A stretch of DNA of 33,794 nucleotides from Natronospirales bacterium (GTDB lineage Bacteria > Pseudomonadota > Gammaproteobacteria > Natronospirales > REEB76): contig JAKAXB010000019.1 of NCBI GenBank assembly GCA_021816765.1, forward strand, positions 1 to 33,794. Direction: 5' to 3'. The translations under genes were made by a program, and so were the position numbers. Shown one piece after another: positions 1-12,339 of the stretch. How positions within the stretch are numbered: position 1 is the first letter of the stretch; the number at the start of each line of letters is the position of its first letter. The notes below the pieces were generated by a model. The model did not search any database, was not told the origin of the DNA, and worked only from the letters and a program-made list of their open reading frames with translations.

Positions 1-191
1 ACCCGGTACACGCATTTAAAGGCCCCATGCCCTCACCACACACCCGCCGATATTGCCGAAAAGTATCTTGGGCCGCTCCTTCACCACACCGCGTGCTGTG
101 TCATTCAATTGATCAGACTATCCTTAATTATTTTTCATTGAGATAAAACCGCTGCCGGCAGGTCTATACTCAATACCGGACTTGGCCAGAA

Positions 192-761
192 ATGGCTGTG
201 ACTATGAGAAAACCGAGCGTCATGCTGTTTGTTGTCTGCATCGCGTCCCTGTTCCCGGGGATCGTGTCGGCGAATAACCTGCACGTGTACAAATGGGTGG
301 ACAGTCATGGCGTCCTGCACTACAGCGACCATGCGCCCACCAAACCGCAACAGGCGGTCAAACTCGTAAAACTGCGCGCTTCACCGCCGCCGAACCCACA
401 GCAAGAAGCGGAAACCACGGCCTGGATCGCGAGTATCAACAAGTGGTACCAGAGTGTGCTCCAGCAGCAAGCGCAGCAGCAGAAACAGGAAATTGCCTGG
501 CAGAACGCACAGGCCCGGCTGGCTGCAAGTGCGTATCCCTCGAGTGCATACCCCTATACACAGGAAGTGTCATATGTCACTCCGCTGTTCGGTTTCAGAC
601 GCCGTCATCACGAACCTGACCACGATGATTTCATGCGGCCTTTTCCTCACCGGCCCATGCCACCACCTGCATTCCATTCCTCCATCTGGAATACGCAGCC
701 CAGTTCTTTCCCCTCTGACACACTGCCCAGTTCCTTTCCGGAAGAAGGACACAAACCCTAG
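192..761 (+). CDS. Secreted DUF4124-domain protein
   Basis: A 189-residue protein of unknown function. The N-terminus has basic residues followed by a hydrophobic stretch ending in VSA, which reads as a Sec signal peptide of about 27 residues counted from the first ATG. It is followed at once by a DUF4124 core (VYKWVDSHGVLHYSDHAP), the small domain found at the N-terminus of many exported gammaproteobacterial proteins. The rest is low-complexity: a Gln/Ala-rich, possibly coiled-coil stretch near residues 85-115, then a His/Pro/Ser-rich tail. The start could be the ATG at 192 or the one at 204; neither has a strong ribosome site. A TATACT at 165-170 is a possible -10 box without a convincing -35. 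It converges on mnmE. The family call is sound, the function is not known. Confidence 0.8.
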   Translation: MAVTMRKPSVMLFVVCIASLFPGIVSANNLHVYKWVDSHGVLHYSDHAPTKPQQAVKLVKLRASPPPNPQQEAETTAWIASINKWYQSVLQQQAQQQKQEIAWQNAQARLAASAYPSSAYPYTQEVSYVTPLFGFRRRHHEPDHDDFMRPFPHRPMPPPAFHSSIWNTQPSSFPSDTLPSSFPEEGHKP

Positions 762-889
762 ATCTGCCTGTACGGGTTGCTCTGATCGCCACACTTCCCA
801 TGCCACAGAATCAGCGCACACTTCGCAGCCATCGAAAACACGGGCCGTAGATGCAATGATGCTTGGACAGGAATTGGTGGATGTGGGGA

Positions 890-2278
890 TTACTTGCCGA
901 TGCAAAAGCTGGAAAAAATCCGTTCCAGCAAATCCTCGCTGTTGAATTCTCCGGTGATCTCGCTCAAACACTGTTGTACCAGCCGCAGTTCTTCCGCCAG
1001 CAATTCACCGGCGCCTTGCTGCAAGCGCTGCTCCGCTTCATCAAGATGAGTACGTGCCCGGCCCAACGCATGCAGATGCCGGCGGCGGGCGATAAACACA
1101 TCTTCACCGGTTGCGTGATAACCGGCGGCGTCTTTGAGGTGGGCTTCAAGTAATTCCATACCCTGGCCGGTCCTGACCGACAGCGCCACGCGAGCAGGCA
1201 GGCAGGTTGTCTCGGTTTCCGGTTTGCGGCCAGTCAGATCAATCTTGTTATAAACAAGTGTCACCGGCAGATTTACCGGAAATTGTTCCAATATATGTTG
1301 GTCATCGGTGGACAACCCGCGGTTGTCATCCACCACCAGCAGCACCCGGTCCGCGGAACGGATCTCGTTCCAGGCGCGGCGCACGCCTTCCTGCTCCACT
1401 GTGTCACCGCTGTCCCACAGGCCCGCGGTATCAATGATATGCAGCGGCAAACCGTCCAGGTTCACGTGCTCGCGCAACACATCCCGGGTGGTGCCGGGAA
1501 TCTCGGTAACGATGGCGGCCTCGTGACCCGCCAGCCGGTTGAGCAGGCTGGACTTGCCGACATTGGGCCGGCCGGCGATGACCACGCTCATACCTTCGCG
1601 CAGGAGACTGCCCTGGGTGGCCTTTTCCAGCAGGGCCGCAAAACATCCGCGGATGCCCGTAAGCCGTTCCGCCACCTTGCCGTCGCTCAGGAAATCGAGT
1701 TCCTCATCCGGAAAGTCAATGGCAGCTTCGACATACATGCGAAAAGCAATCAATGATTCCACCAATTCGCGGATGCGCATCGAAAACTCGCCGCGCAGGG
1801 AGCGCATGGCAGCGCGGGCTGCCTGCTCGGTGCCGCTGTCTATGAGATCGGCGATGGCTTCGGCCTGGACGAGATCGAGCTTGTCATTGAGGAAGGCACG
1901 TTCGGAAAACTCGCCGGGCCGCGCCAGACGCGCGCCCAGTTCGCAGGTTCGTTTGAGCAACAGCGACAGCACCACCGGGCCGCCGTGCCCGTGCAGTTCC
2001 AGAACGTCCTCGCCGGTGAAGGATTGTGGACCGGGAAAAAACACCGCGACACCGGCATCAATCTGCACACCCTGGGCATCGGTGAATGGCCGAAACACCG
2101 CCCGCCGCGGTGCCGGCAGACCGCCGAACATTGCCGTCGCAATGCCGGTGACGGCGGGACCGGACACGCGCACGATGCCGATGCCGCCCCGACCGGCGGG
2201 TGTGGCTATGGCGGCGATGGTTTCAGTCGCGGACGGCACAGCGGATTTCGTGTAAAAATGCAGGGCGCTGTTTCGCAT
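890..2278 (-). CDS. mnmE: tRNA uridine-5-carboxymethylaminomethyl(34) synthesis GTPase MnmE
   Basis: MnmE (TrmE) works with MnmG to place the carboxymethylaminomethyl group on the wobble uridine of certain tRNAs. The sequence has the N-terminal formyl-THF-binding domain ([21 protein letters not shown]), a helical domain, and an inserted GTPase domain with G1 [19 protein letters not shown] and NKID. It ends in the diagnostic FCIGK whose Cys is needed for the modification. Length is about 462 residues against about 454 in E. coli. The ATG at 2278 was chosen; a GTG at 2239 lies closer to the family start, and an ATG at 2308 would overlap the divergent neighbour. The gene is cut off from the yidC operon by an opposing hydrolase gene, so its promoter must lie within or just before that gene's 5' end. 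Confidence 0.96.
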   Translation of the reverse strand: MRNSALHFYTKSAVPSATETIAAIATPAGRGGIGIVRVSGPAVTGIATAMFGGLPAPRRAVFRPFTDAQGVQIDAGVAVFFPGPQSFTGEDVLELHGHGGPVVLSLLLKRTCELGARLARPGEFSERAFLNDKLDLVQAEAIADLIDSGTEQAARAAMRSLRGEFSMRIRELVESLIAFRMYVEAAIDFPDEELDFLSDGKVAERLTGIRGCFAALLEKATQGSLLREGMSVVIAGRPNVGKSSLLNRLAGHEAAIVTEIPGTTRDVLREHVNLDGLPLHIIDTAGLWDSGDTVEQEGVRRAWNEIRSADRVLLVVDDNRGLSTDDQHILEQFPVNLPVTLVYNKIDLTGRKPETETTCLPARVALSVRTGQGMELLEAHLKDAAGYHATGEDVFIARRRHLHALGRARTHLDEAEQRLQQGAGELLAEELRLVQQCLSEITGEFNSEDLLERIFSSFCIGK

Positions 2279-2300
2279 CATAACGGCAAACACAGGCAGG

Positions 2301-3527
2301 ATGAACATGTCCGGTGAACCCGTCCATTTTCCGAATGCGTCCGGCCAGTTGCTGGCCGGACGTCTTGAGATGCCCGCTCACGGCAAACCACGCGCTTATG
2401 CGCTCTACGCCCATTGCTTCACCTGCGGCAAGGACGTGCGTGCGGCGGTGGATATCTGCCGTGCTTTATGCATGCGGGGTATCGCGGTATTGCGCTTCGA
2501 CTTTACCGGCTTGGGTGAAAGTGCGGGTGATTTCGCCGACACGACTTTTTCCAGCAACATCTCTGATCTTGTATGCGCCGCCAGATTTCTGGAAGAGCGG
2601 TACCAGGCACCCAAGATACTGGTGGGCCACTCGCTGGGCGGCACGGCGGTGCTGGAAGCGGCCCATCGGGTGCCAAGCTGCATCGCGGTGGTCACCGTAG
2701 CTGCACCGGCTACTCCAGAGCATGTGGCACGGTTGCTGGGACCCGCGCGTGATGTGATCGAAACCCAGGGTGAGGCGGATGTCATGCTTGTCGGCCGCAA
2801 GTTCCATTTCAAGAAGACCTTTCTGGACGATTTAGTATCGCAGCAGTGGCAGCAGAACATCCATGCCCTGCGCAAACCGCTGTTGATCTTCCATTCGCCC
2901 ACCGATGCTACGGTGGACATCATCAATGCGTCACAAATCTTCACCGCCGCATTGCATCCCAAGAGTTTCGTCGCCCTGAACGGCGCGGATCACCTGCTGA
3001 CGCGCAGCGAGGATTCGGAATACGTGGGTGTGATGCTGGCCGCCTGGGCGAGCAAATACCTGGGTGAACTGGGTGTCAAACCGGCCGCAAGCCCAGCCGC
3101 CGAGGGCGAGGTGGTGGTGCGTATCGGCCGGGAACATTACCGCACGGATGTGTACGCCGGCGCGCACGTGCTGGTAGCGGATGAACCTCAGGATGCGGGC
3201 GGCGGCAACACCGGCCCTTCGCCTTACGGGCTGCTCACCAGTGCGCTGGGCGCATGTACGGCCATCACCTTGCGCATGTATGCGGACCGCAAGCAATGGC
3301 CATTGGAAGCCGTGACCGTGCACCTGAAGCACGAGAAAATTCACGCCAGCGATTGCGCCAGCTGCGAAACCGGGGAAGGCAGGCTTGACCGATTCAAGCG
3401 GGAAATCGAATTCGCAGGTGCCCTGGATGCGGCACAGCAGCAGCGCTTACTGGAAATCGCCAACAAGTGTCCTGTACATCAGACGCTGCGTTCGGAAGTG
3501 CTCATAGAGACACATCTCAAGAAATAA
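2301..3527 (+). CDS. Alpha/beta hydrolase-OsmC fusion protein
   Basis: A two-domain fusion of 408 residues. Residues 1-255 are an alpha/beta hydrolase: nucleophile elbow GHSLGG with Ser111, a likely acid at Asp202 (HSPTDATVD) and a likely base at His231 (GADHLL). Residues 265-408 are an OsmC/Ohr-type domain with both redox cysteines in place, Cys319 in SALGACTA and Cys390 in NKCPVHQTL. OsmC/Ohr proteins reduce organic hydroperoxides, so the fusion may deal with an esterified or lipid peroxide, but no substrate can be read from the sequence. An alternative ATG at 2307 has better spacing from the AGG at 2298-2300. It is transcribed against mnmE and yidC, 23 bases or fewer from the mnmE start and 11 bases from the yidC stop. 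Family assignment is firm; the role is inference. Confidence 0.92.
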   Translation: MNMSGEPVHFPNASGQLLAGRLEMPAHGKPRAYALYAHCFTCGKDVRAAVDICRALCMRGIAVLRFDFTGLGESAGDFADTTFSSNISDLVCAARFLEERYQAPKILVGHSLGGTAVLEAAHRVPSCIAVVTVAAPATPEHVARLLGPARDVIETQGEADVMLVGRKFHFKKTFLDDLVSQQWQQNIHALRKPLLIFHSPTDATVDIINASQIFTAALHPKSFVALNGADHLLTRSEDSEYVGVMLAAWASKYLGELGVKPAASPAAEGEVVVRIGREHYRTDVYAGAHVLVADEPQDAGGGNTGPSPYGLLTSALGACTAITLRMYADRKQWPLEAVTVHLKHEKIHASDCASCETGEGRLDRFKREIEFAGALDAAQQQRLLEIANKCPVHQTLRSEVLIETHLKK

Positions 3528-3538
3528 CGCCGATGTGA

Positions 3539-5233
3539 TCAACTGCTCCTGGCGGCGTGTTTGCGGTTTTCGCGCTGGATCATGCGGTTTATGTGCCACT
3601 GCTGGCCGATGGAAATGATGGAATTCGCCACATAGTAGAGCGCCAGACCCGAGGGCAGAAACGCGTACAGCACGCCGAGCGCCAGCGGCATGACCATCAT
3701 CACGCGCCGCTGCATCTTGTCAGTAGTGGGCTGCGGATTCACTTGGAACTGGATGAACATCACGATGGCGTACGCCACCGGCAGGATATAGTATGGATCA
3801 GGTGCGGACAGATCGTGTATCCAGCCGATCCATGGCGATTGGCGCAGTTCCACGCTGTACACCAGCACGTAATAAAGCGCGAAAAAGATCGGCATCTGGA
3901 TGATCATGGGCAGACAGCCGCTCATCGGATTGATCTTCTCTTTTTTGTACAGTTCCATCATCGCCTGACTCAGGTGCTGCTTGTCATCCTTGTAGCGCTC
4001 CTGCAATGCCTTGATACGCGGCTGCACGCGCCGCATTTTCGCCATGGAGCGGCCGCTGATCTGGTTCAGCGGAAAAAACGTCAGCTTGAACAACAACGTA
4101 AGAATCAATATGGACCAGCCCCAATTGCCGATGAAGCGATGGATGAAATTCAGCAGCTTGAAAATCGGCTCGGAAATAATGGTAAGTTTTCCGTAGTCCA
4201 CCGTGAGTTCCAGCCCGGGAGCCACGTGTGCAAGACGCGTTTGCAGTTTCGGGCCGATATAGAACATATCGGCGAAGACGCCGGTCATGCCGGGCATGAC
4301 GGTCTTCACCGAGGTGATGGTACCCGCCAGAAAACGCGAATTACCGAGGGATTTGCTGTAGTAACGGTTTTCCGCCGCATTTCCCGCCTGTTGCCGGTCT
4401 TCAGGGATCACGGCGGCAAGAAAATAATGATCCACCACGGCGGTCCAGCCCCCGGGAGTAGTCATGTTCACCGGCGTTTCCGCAAGATCATTGAATTCGT
4501 ATTGACGGTAACCGCCCACGCCGTGGACCGCCATGCGCTGATAGTCATAGCGATGAGCGCTGAACAGGCTGTGACTCTCCGGTACATAGTGGTCTTCAAA
4601 TTGCACATATTGAGCACCCTTCCATGGCTCGCCGGCGCCGTTTTGTACCTGGTAATGCATGCCAATCTGATAACTGCCGCGGGTAAAGGTGTAGGTTTTC
4701 TGTACCTCAAGACCCTGGGGTCCCTTCCAGGTCAACCTGACCGCGAGCGTCTTTTCGCCGGACGCCAGGGTGTAACGTGCCTGACTCGCGGTATAGAGCG
4801 TCTGATAACCCGGAGCGTCAGGGCCTGACAGCGTCTGCAGCCCGGATTGCGCGATCAGCAATGTTGCGCTGTCGGTGTTCAACACCTTGACAAGTTCTGT
4901 CGGCGTTTTGAGTTCGACCGGATATTTGAGGAGTTCGGCTTGGCGGATATCCCCGCCGGCGGTATCAATCTCTACAGCCAGCACATCCGTGCGCACGTGA
5001 ATCTGCCGGCCCCTTGGCGGTGGGATCGCGCTTGCCGAAGCCGGAATTGGCGCAGTGCCCATATTGCTCGCGGCAGGTGCCGCACTGTTTCCGGGAGCAG
5101 GCGCTATGCTTGTGGCTGAGATCTGCGAGGGTGGCGCCGCCGGTTTCGGTCCGTAGTCGCGCATCCATGCCTGATAAATCAGAAATGCGACAAACACCAA
5201 CGTCGCAAACAGGAATAGCCGGCGATTATCCAT
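3539..5233 (-). CDS. yidC: Membrane protein insertase YidC
   Basis: YidC inserts and folds inner-membrane proteins, alone or with SecYEG. The 564-residue protein has an N-terminal membrane helix ([18 protein letters not shown]), an Ala/Pro/Ser-rich linker at about residues 32-75, the large periplasmic beta domain, and the conserved C-terminal core. The core includes the basic groove region ([19 protein letters not shown]), the cytoplasmic segment [20 protein letters not shown] and the [15 protein letters not shown] motif. The periplasmic domain and length are typical of gamma/beta-proteobacterial YidC. Its start overlaps the yidD stop by 8 bases, so it is translated from the rpmH-rnpA-yidD transcript. 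Confidence 0.98.
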   Translation of the reverse strand: MDNRRLFLFATLVFVAFLIYQAWMRDYGPKPAAPPSQISATSIAPAPGNSAAPAASNMGTAPIPASASAIPPPRGRQIHVRTDVLAVEIDTAGGDIRQAELLKYPVELKTPTELVKVLNTDSATLLIAQSGLQTLSGPDAPGYQTLYTASQARYTLASGEKTLAVRLTWKGPQGLEVQKTYTFTRGSYQIGMHYQVQNGAGEPWKGAQYVQFEDHYVPESHSLFSAHRYDYQRMAVHGVGGYRQYEFNDLAETPVNMTTPGGWTAVVDHYFLAAVIPEDRQQAGNAAENRYYSKSLGNSRFLAGTITSVKTVMPGMTGVFADMFYIGPKLQTRLAHVAPGLELTVDYGKLTIISEPIFKLLNFIHRFIGNWGWSILILTLLFKLTFFPLNQISGRSMAKMRRVQPRIKALQERYKDDKQHLSQAMMELYKKEKINPMSGCLPMIIQMPIFFALYYVLVYSVELRQSPWIGWIHDLSAPDPYYILPVAYAIVMFIQFQVNPQPTTDKMQRRVMMVMPLALGVLYAFLPSGLALYYVANSIISIGQQWHINRMIQRENRKHAARSS

Positions 5234-5456
5234 GGCGATGCTTCACATCGGGCACGGGGTCGAAGCCACCTGGATGCAGCGGATGGCAACGCAGAATTCG
5301 GCATACCGCGAACCAGCTTCCGCGAAAAATGCCGAATTGCTGGATAGCCTGCATGGCATATACGGAGCAGGAGGGCTCGAAACGGCAATGGGAACCGAGC
5401 AGCGGGCTGAGGAAATAGCGGTAGCTGCGGATGAAAAGAATCAGGAGACTGCGCAT
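5226..5456 (-). CDS. yidD: Membrane protein insertion efficiency factor YidD
   Basis: YidD is a small peripheral membrane protein that helps YidC-dependent insertion. The 76-residue product starts with an amphipathic helix ([19 protein letters not shown]) and carries the family signature [15 protein letters not shown] and the HPGGFDPVP tail; length is usual for the family. It overlaps rnpA by 16 bases upstream and yidC by 8 bases downstream, the compact arrangement typical of this operon and consistent with translational coupling. Confidence 0.97.
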   Translation of the reverse strand: MRSLLILFIRSYRYFLSPLLGSHCRFEPSCSVYAMQAIQQFGIFRGSWFAVCRILRCHPLHPGGFDPVPDVKHRHG

Positions 5457-5791
5457 CGCTTTTCCAATTCCTGCCAGTGCCTTTCCAGACTGACGCGTAT
5501 TTCTTCATTGCTGGCTGCGGCGGCAGGTAATTTAGCCTGTACCACCATATCCAGCGCCGGCATGGTCATGCACCGCCTGCGAAAACTTTCGCGCACCAGC
5601 CGCTTGAGACGATTGCGTGACACTGCACCCGGCACGGCCTTGCGCGCCACAGTAATGCCAAGCCGAGCGGTGCTCGCATGGTTCCGGCAAGCGTACACAC
5701 GAAAACAGGAATCTGTGCTGCAAAACCCGCTACGAAAAGCACGGCTAAAGCAAGCTGGCGTTCGCAGCCGTACTTCAGAAGGAAAGCCGGC
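5441..5791 (-). CDS. rnpA: Ribonuclease P protein component (start codon unclear)
   Basis: RnpA is the protein subunit of RNase P, which trims tRNA 5' leaders with the M1 RNA. The conserved core is clear: RLGITVARK, then the basic motif [20 protein letters not shown] at 5696-5698 would give an 85-residue protein, too short for the family (about 115). The same frame upstream reads [18 protein letters not shown] and [10 protein letters not shown], which matches the normal RnpA N-terminus, so the true protein begins near 5791-5812. No ATG, GTG or TTG exists in that frame between 5698 and the stop at 5912-5914. The only ATG nearby, at 5791-5793, is one frame off. Start at CTG (5810-5812) or ATC (5801-5803), a frameshift, or a sequence error are all possible. 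The coordinates given mark visible homology. Confidence 0.85.
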   Translation of the reverse strand, partial: AGFPSEVRLRTPACFSRAFRSGFCSTDSCFRVYACRNHASTARLGITVARKAVPGAVSRNRLKRLVRESFRRRCMTMPALDMVVQAKLPAAAASNEEIRVSLERHWQELEKRCAVS

Positions 5792-5802
5792 ATTGGACGG
5801 GA

Positions 5803-5937
5803 TTAAGGGCAGAGTCTCGCTCGGCCCTTCGCGCGGCGGGCATTCAGTACCAACCGCCCGCTTTTCGTTGCCATGCGCGCGCGAAATCCATGTGTGCGCT
5901 TCCGGTGCAGGTTACTGGGCTGGTAGGTTCTTTTCAT
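5803..5937 (-). CDS. rpmH: 50S ribosomal protein L34
   Basis: L34 is a small basic protein of the large ribosomal subunit. The 44-residue product [20 protein letters not shown] and the following RMATKSGR...RAKGRARL match the family over its full length; only the last two residues (CP) are unusual. The ATG at 5937 is fixed by homology; a longer in-frame reading from 6030 is not real. It is the first gene of the rpmH-rnpA-yidD-yidC operon and has a good sigma-70 promoter about 50 bases upstream. Confidence 0.98.
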   Translation of the reverse strand: MKRTYQPSNLHRKRTHGFRARMATKSGRLVLNARRAKGRARLCP

Positions 5938-5991
5938 AGTGATATCCGACGTGCTTTGCCGCCCTGATGAATACGTGGGCAAAGGCGCGAT

Positions 5992-6020
5992 ATTAAACGT
6001 GCCTGACGTGTCGCTGTCAA
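5992..6020 (-). promoter_or_regulatory. Sigma-70 promoter of the rpmH operon
   Basis: On the minus strand a perfect -35 TTGACA (6015-6020) is followed after 17 bases by TTTAAT (5992-5997). Transcription would start near 5985 and give a leader of about 48 bases before rpmH. A consensus DnaA box lies about 30 bases upstream. Confidence 0.8.
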
Positions 6021-6051
6021 TATGTAGCACAACCTTTCATGGTCTGCAGCC

Positions 6052-6060
6052 TGTGGATAA
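6052..6060 (-). promoter_or_regulatory. Consensus DnaA box
   Basis: TTATCCACA on the minus strand, an exact match to the DnaA box. It lies where the -35 region would be for a possible dnaA -10 element TATAGA (6075-6080), which suggests autoregulation of dnaA. The promoter part is inference, since no good -35 is visible. Confidence 0.75.
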
Positions 6061-6158
6061 CTCGCGAAAACCGGTATAGACTGCCTCCCCTCTTTCGCAC
6101 GGTATCTTACGCATACCGGCGATCCGATTGACGAATCGCAACTACTGGGGGTCTGGGC

Positions 6159-7484
6159 ATGGCATCGCTATGGACGCGGTGTGTGGATCATTTGGAGCAT
6201 GAGCTCACCGAACAGGAGCTCAATACCTGGATCCGACCCCTGCATGCCCTGGAAGACGCCCACACGCTGCGCCTTCTCGCTCCCAACCGCTTTGTTATGG
6301 ACTGGGTACGGGACCGTTTCTTGCCACGCATCTCCAATCTGGCCAGAGAACTGGCTAAGGACCGGGAGCGGCGTGTGTTACTGGAAGTAGGTACCGGACG
6401 TGAAGAAGCACCAGCCCCCCCCCCTCCCCAAACCGCAACTGGCGGTATTGCAGCGCCAACACCTGGCAGTGGCCTCAATCCCTTATATACCTTCGAGACT
6501 TTCGTGGAGGGTAAATCGAACCAGTTCGCCCTGGCTGCTGCCCGCCAAGTGGCTGAGAACCCAGGCCGGGCCTATAACCCGCTGTTTATATACGGTGGCG
6601 TGGGCCTGGGCAAGACCCACCTCATGCATAGTGTAGGCGAGTTGATTCAGCAACATATTCCACGAGCGCGCGTGGCTTACGTGCATTCCGAGCGCTTCGT
6701 GAACGACATGGTACGGGCGTTACAGCACAACAGTATTAATGAATTCAAGCGACAATACCGTACGCTGGACGCCCTGCTGATTGACGATATCCAGTTTTTC
6801 GTTGGCAAGGAGCGCTCCCAGGAAGAGTTTTTCCATACGTTTAACGCCTTGCTGGAAGGCCAACAGCAAGTGATCCTCACCTGTGACCGGTATCCAAAGG
6901 AAGTGGAAGGTTTGGAAGAGCGCCTGAAATCCCGCTTCGGCTGGGGGCTTACGGTGCCCATCGAACCACCTGAGTTGGAAACCAGGGTGGCGATCCTCAT
7001 GAAAAAAGCCACAATGGAAAATGTAGCCTTGCCCAACGAAGTGGCTTTTTTCATCGCCCAGCGGATCAGCTCCAATATCCGTGAACTGGAGGGCGCCCTG
7101 CGCCGGGTTGCTGCCAATGCCCAATTTACCGGGCAGCCGGTCACTCTGGAGAGCACCAAGGAATGGCTTAAGGATATTCTTGCACGGCAGGACAGGTTAG
7201 TAACGTTGGATAATATACAAAAAACCGTTGCGGACTATTTTCATGTGAGAGTGGGCGACATGCTTTCCAAAAAGCGCAGCCGTTCCATTGCCCGGCCCCG
7301 TCAGATAGCTATGGGGATTGCCAAGGAACTCACGACTCACAGTCTTCCGGAAATCGGTGATGCTTTTGGAGGAAGAGATCACACTACCGTGATACACGCC
7401 TGTCGCAAGGTACAGGAATTGCGGGGTCTAGACCCGAGATTTGATGAGGATTATCTGACTTTGGTAAGGACATTAACGGGTTAA
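6159..7484 (+). CDS. dnaA: Chromosomal replication initiator protein DnaA
   Basis: DnaA binds oriC boxes and opens the duplex to start replication. In the 441-residue protein, domain I is at residues 1-75, a short Pro-rich linker at about 82-105, and the AAA+ domain III has Walker A GGVGLGKT at 146-153 and Walker [10 protein letters not shown] at 207-214. Domain IV carries the DNA-binding signature [14 protein letters not shown] at 405-418. The linker is encoded by a run of ten C residues (6415-6424) followed by TCCCC, a slippage-prone tract, but the frame is intact. A G-rich ribosome site (TGGGGG, 6145-6150) sits 8 bases before the ATG. It is the first gene of dnaA-dnaN-recF-gyrB. Confidence 0.99.
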   Translation: MASLWTRCVDHLEHELTEQELNTWIRPLHALEDAHTLRLLAPNRFVMDWVRDRFLPRISNLARELAKDRERRVLLEVGTGREEAPAPPPPQTATGGIAAPTPGSGLNPLYTFETFVEGKSNQFALAAARQVAENPGRAYNPLFIYGGVGLGKTHLMHSVGELIQQHIPRARVAYVHSERFVNDMVRALQHNSINEFKRQYRTLDALLIDDIQFFVGKERSQEEFFHTFNALLEGQQQVILTCDRYPKEVEGLEERLKSRFGWGLTVPIEPPELETRVAILMKKATMENVALPNEVAFFIAQRISSNIRELEGALRRVAANAQFTGQPVTLESTKEWLKDILARQDRLVTLDNIQKTVADYFHVRVGDMLSKKRSRSIARPRQIAMGIAKELTTHSLPEIGDAFGGRDHTTVIHACRKVQELRGLDPRFDEDYLTLVRTLTG

Positions 7485-7489
7485 CGGTA

Positions 7490-7498
7490 TGTGTATAA
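7490..7498 (-). promoter_or_regulatory. DnaA box
   Basis: TTATACACA on the minus strand matches the TTATNCACA consensus exactly. It lies 6 bases after the dnaA stop codon. Confidence 0.7.
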
Positions 7499-7644
7499 AC
7501 TGTGCACCAACAATCCAAAGAGAAATGCGCACATTCCACACACAAGATTTCAACCGGTCTCCAAGCTAAAACCCAACAGGTTAAAATAAACACAAGATAT
7601 TGATTTACAAAGGAATAACAGGATTCCCAGACGAGACGCTTTGC

Positions 7645-7658
7645 ATAGTAATTACTAT
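7645..7658. repeat. Perfect 14-bp palindrome
   Basis: ATAGTAATTACTAT is a perfect dyad with no loop, about 50 bases before the dnaN start in an A+T-rich stretch. It may be an operator or part of origin architecture. I do not recognise the binding protein. Confidence 0.6.
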
Positions 7659-7708
7659 CACAGTTCTTGAAGTATCTTTAACCTAAGATTGATAGAGCAG
7701 GTGGATAA

Positions 7709-8809
7709 ATGAAATTTGAAACGCTGCGGGATACCCTTCTTTTTCCGGTTCAGGCAGTAGTGGGCGTAGTGGAAAAGCGCCAAACCATGCCAATACTTGC
7801 CAATTTGCTGTTAACAGTCACTGATACCGGTTTGTCACTTACCGGAACCGATATGGAAGTGGAGCTGGTGGCTGATACAGCAGTAGAAATACAGGAAAAA
7901 GGCGAAATTACCGTTCCGGCACGCAAGCTTCTGGATATTTGTCGTGCGCTGCCGGAAGGCGCAAAAATTGTCGTTTACCTGGACAAAGACAAGCTGTCTT
8001 TACGCTCAGGCCGCAGCCGTTTCAGCTTGGTTACCCTTCCTGCAGCAGACTTTCCAGCGGTGGAGGACATACATGTACAACGCAGCTTCTCCGTAGGGCA
8101 AAAACAACTGCGTGATCTTTTTACCCGCACTGCGTTTTCCATGGCTCAACAGGATGTGCGTTATTACCTGAATGGCTTGCTGCTGGAAACCAGCGAGAAG
8201 TGCCTACGCGCCGTGGCAACGGATGGTCATAGACTAGCGCTCTGTGATTTGGGGACAGATCTGGGTGATGTCACCGCCCAACAGGTTATCGTACCACGCA
8301 AGGGGGTCCTGGAACTGCAAAGATTACTGGGTGAGGGGGATACACAGGCTAAAATCGAACTTGGCACAAATCACGTGCGGATACATTTACCGGGTTTACG
8401 TTTTACTTCCAAGTTGATTGACGGGCGGTTTCCGGAATATGAACGCGTGGTACCAAAAGGCGGAGACAAGATTTTCACGGCGGACCGGCTTATGCTGAAA
8501 GAAGCGTTAGGTCGTGCTGCTATCCTTTCTAACGAAAAATATCGAGGTGTACGTTTGCAGTTATCCACCAACCGCCTGAAAGTACTGGCCCATAACCCCG
8601 AACAGGAAGAAGCAGAAGATGAGATAGAGGTTCAGTACCAGGGCAGTGAGTTGGAAATAGGTTTCAACGTAACGTATCTCCTGGAAGCCTTGTCAGCTTT
8701 GGAGGGGGAGCAAGTACACGTTACCCTTACCGATGCCAACAGCAGTTGTCTGATACGCGCCCCGCAAAATAAATTTTGCCGTTATGTGGTCATGCCCATG
8801 CGGCTCTGA
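7709..8809 (+). CDS. dnaN: DNA polymerase III beta subunit (sliding clamp)
   Basis: DnaN forms the dimeric ring that tethers DNA polymerase III and many repair proteins to DNA. The 366-residue protein has the expected three-domain length, starts MKFETLRDTLLFPVQAVVGV and ends RYVVMPMRL, which matches the family C-terminus. The motif RYYLNGLLLE and the region around ATDGHRLALC are typical. The ribosome site overlaps a near-consensus DnaA box ending at 7708. It follows dnaA and is 12 bases before recF. Confidence 0.99.
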   Translation: MKFETLRDTLLFPVQAVVGVVEKRQTMPILANLLLTVTDTGLSLTGTDMEVELVADTAVEIQEKGEITVPARKLLDICRALPEGAKIVVYLDKDKLSLRSGRSRFSLVTLPAADFPAVEDIHVQRSFSVGQKQLRDLFTRTAFSMAQQDVRYYLNGLLLETSEKCLRAVATDGHRLALCDLGTDLGDVTAQQVIVPRKGVLELQRLLGEGDTQAKIELGTNHVRIHLPGLRFTSKLIDGRFPEYERVVPKGGDKIFTADRLMLKEALGRAAILSNEKYRGVRLQLSTNRLKVLAHNPEQEEAEDEIEVQYQGSELEIGFNVTYLLEALSALEGEQVHVTLTDANSSCLIRAPQNKFCRYVVMPMRL

Positions 8810-8821
8810 CCCAGAGACACC

Positions 8822-12339
<3,518 letters not shown>

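Larger units (their letters stand above)
5938..6158. other. rpmH-dnaA intergenic region, candidate replication origin
   Basis: This 221-base divergent region separates rpmH and dnaA, the place where oriC lies in Pseudomonas-type chromosomes. It holds one exact DnaA box (6052-6060) and the rpmH promoter. A 7-base inverted repeat, CCGGTAT at 6071-6077 and ATACCGG at 6113-6119, lies in the dnaA leader. I find only one consensus box, fewer than a typical oriC, so this may be part of the origin or just the dnaA control region. Confidence 0.45.
7485..7708. other. dnaA-dnaN intergenic region, candidate replication origin
   Basis: This 224-base gap is unusually long for dnaA-dnaN and visibly richer in A+T than the flanking genes, especially 7575-7700. 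It holds a DnaA box at 7490-7498 (TTATACACA on the minus strand), a one-mismatch box at 7700-7708 (TTATCCACC) that abuts the dnaN start, and a perfect 14-base palindrome ATAGTAATTACTAT at 7645-7658. Origins or secondary origin elements are known in dnaA-dnaN gaps. Either this or the rpmH-dnaA gap may be oriC; sequence alone does not decide. Confidence 0.5.

Noticed and set aside
1..191. Left edge before the first gene
   Set aside because: Searched for a gene or RNA; only a possible -10 box (165-170) and a 10-base palindrome CTGCCGGCAG (152-161) are seen, too little to call a separate feature.
3557..4828. Plus-strand reading frame of 423 codons opposite yidC
   Set aside because: His/Arg-rich shadow of a conserved essential gene.
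6400..6636. dnaA as a frameshifted pseudogene at the C10 tract
   Set aside because: The main frame is open through the tract and all later DnaA motifs are intact.
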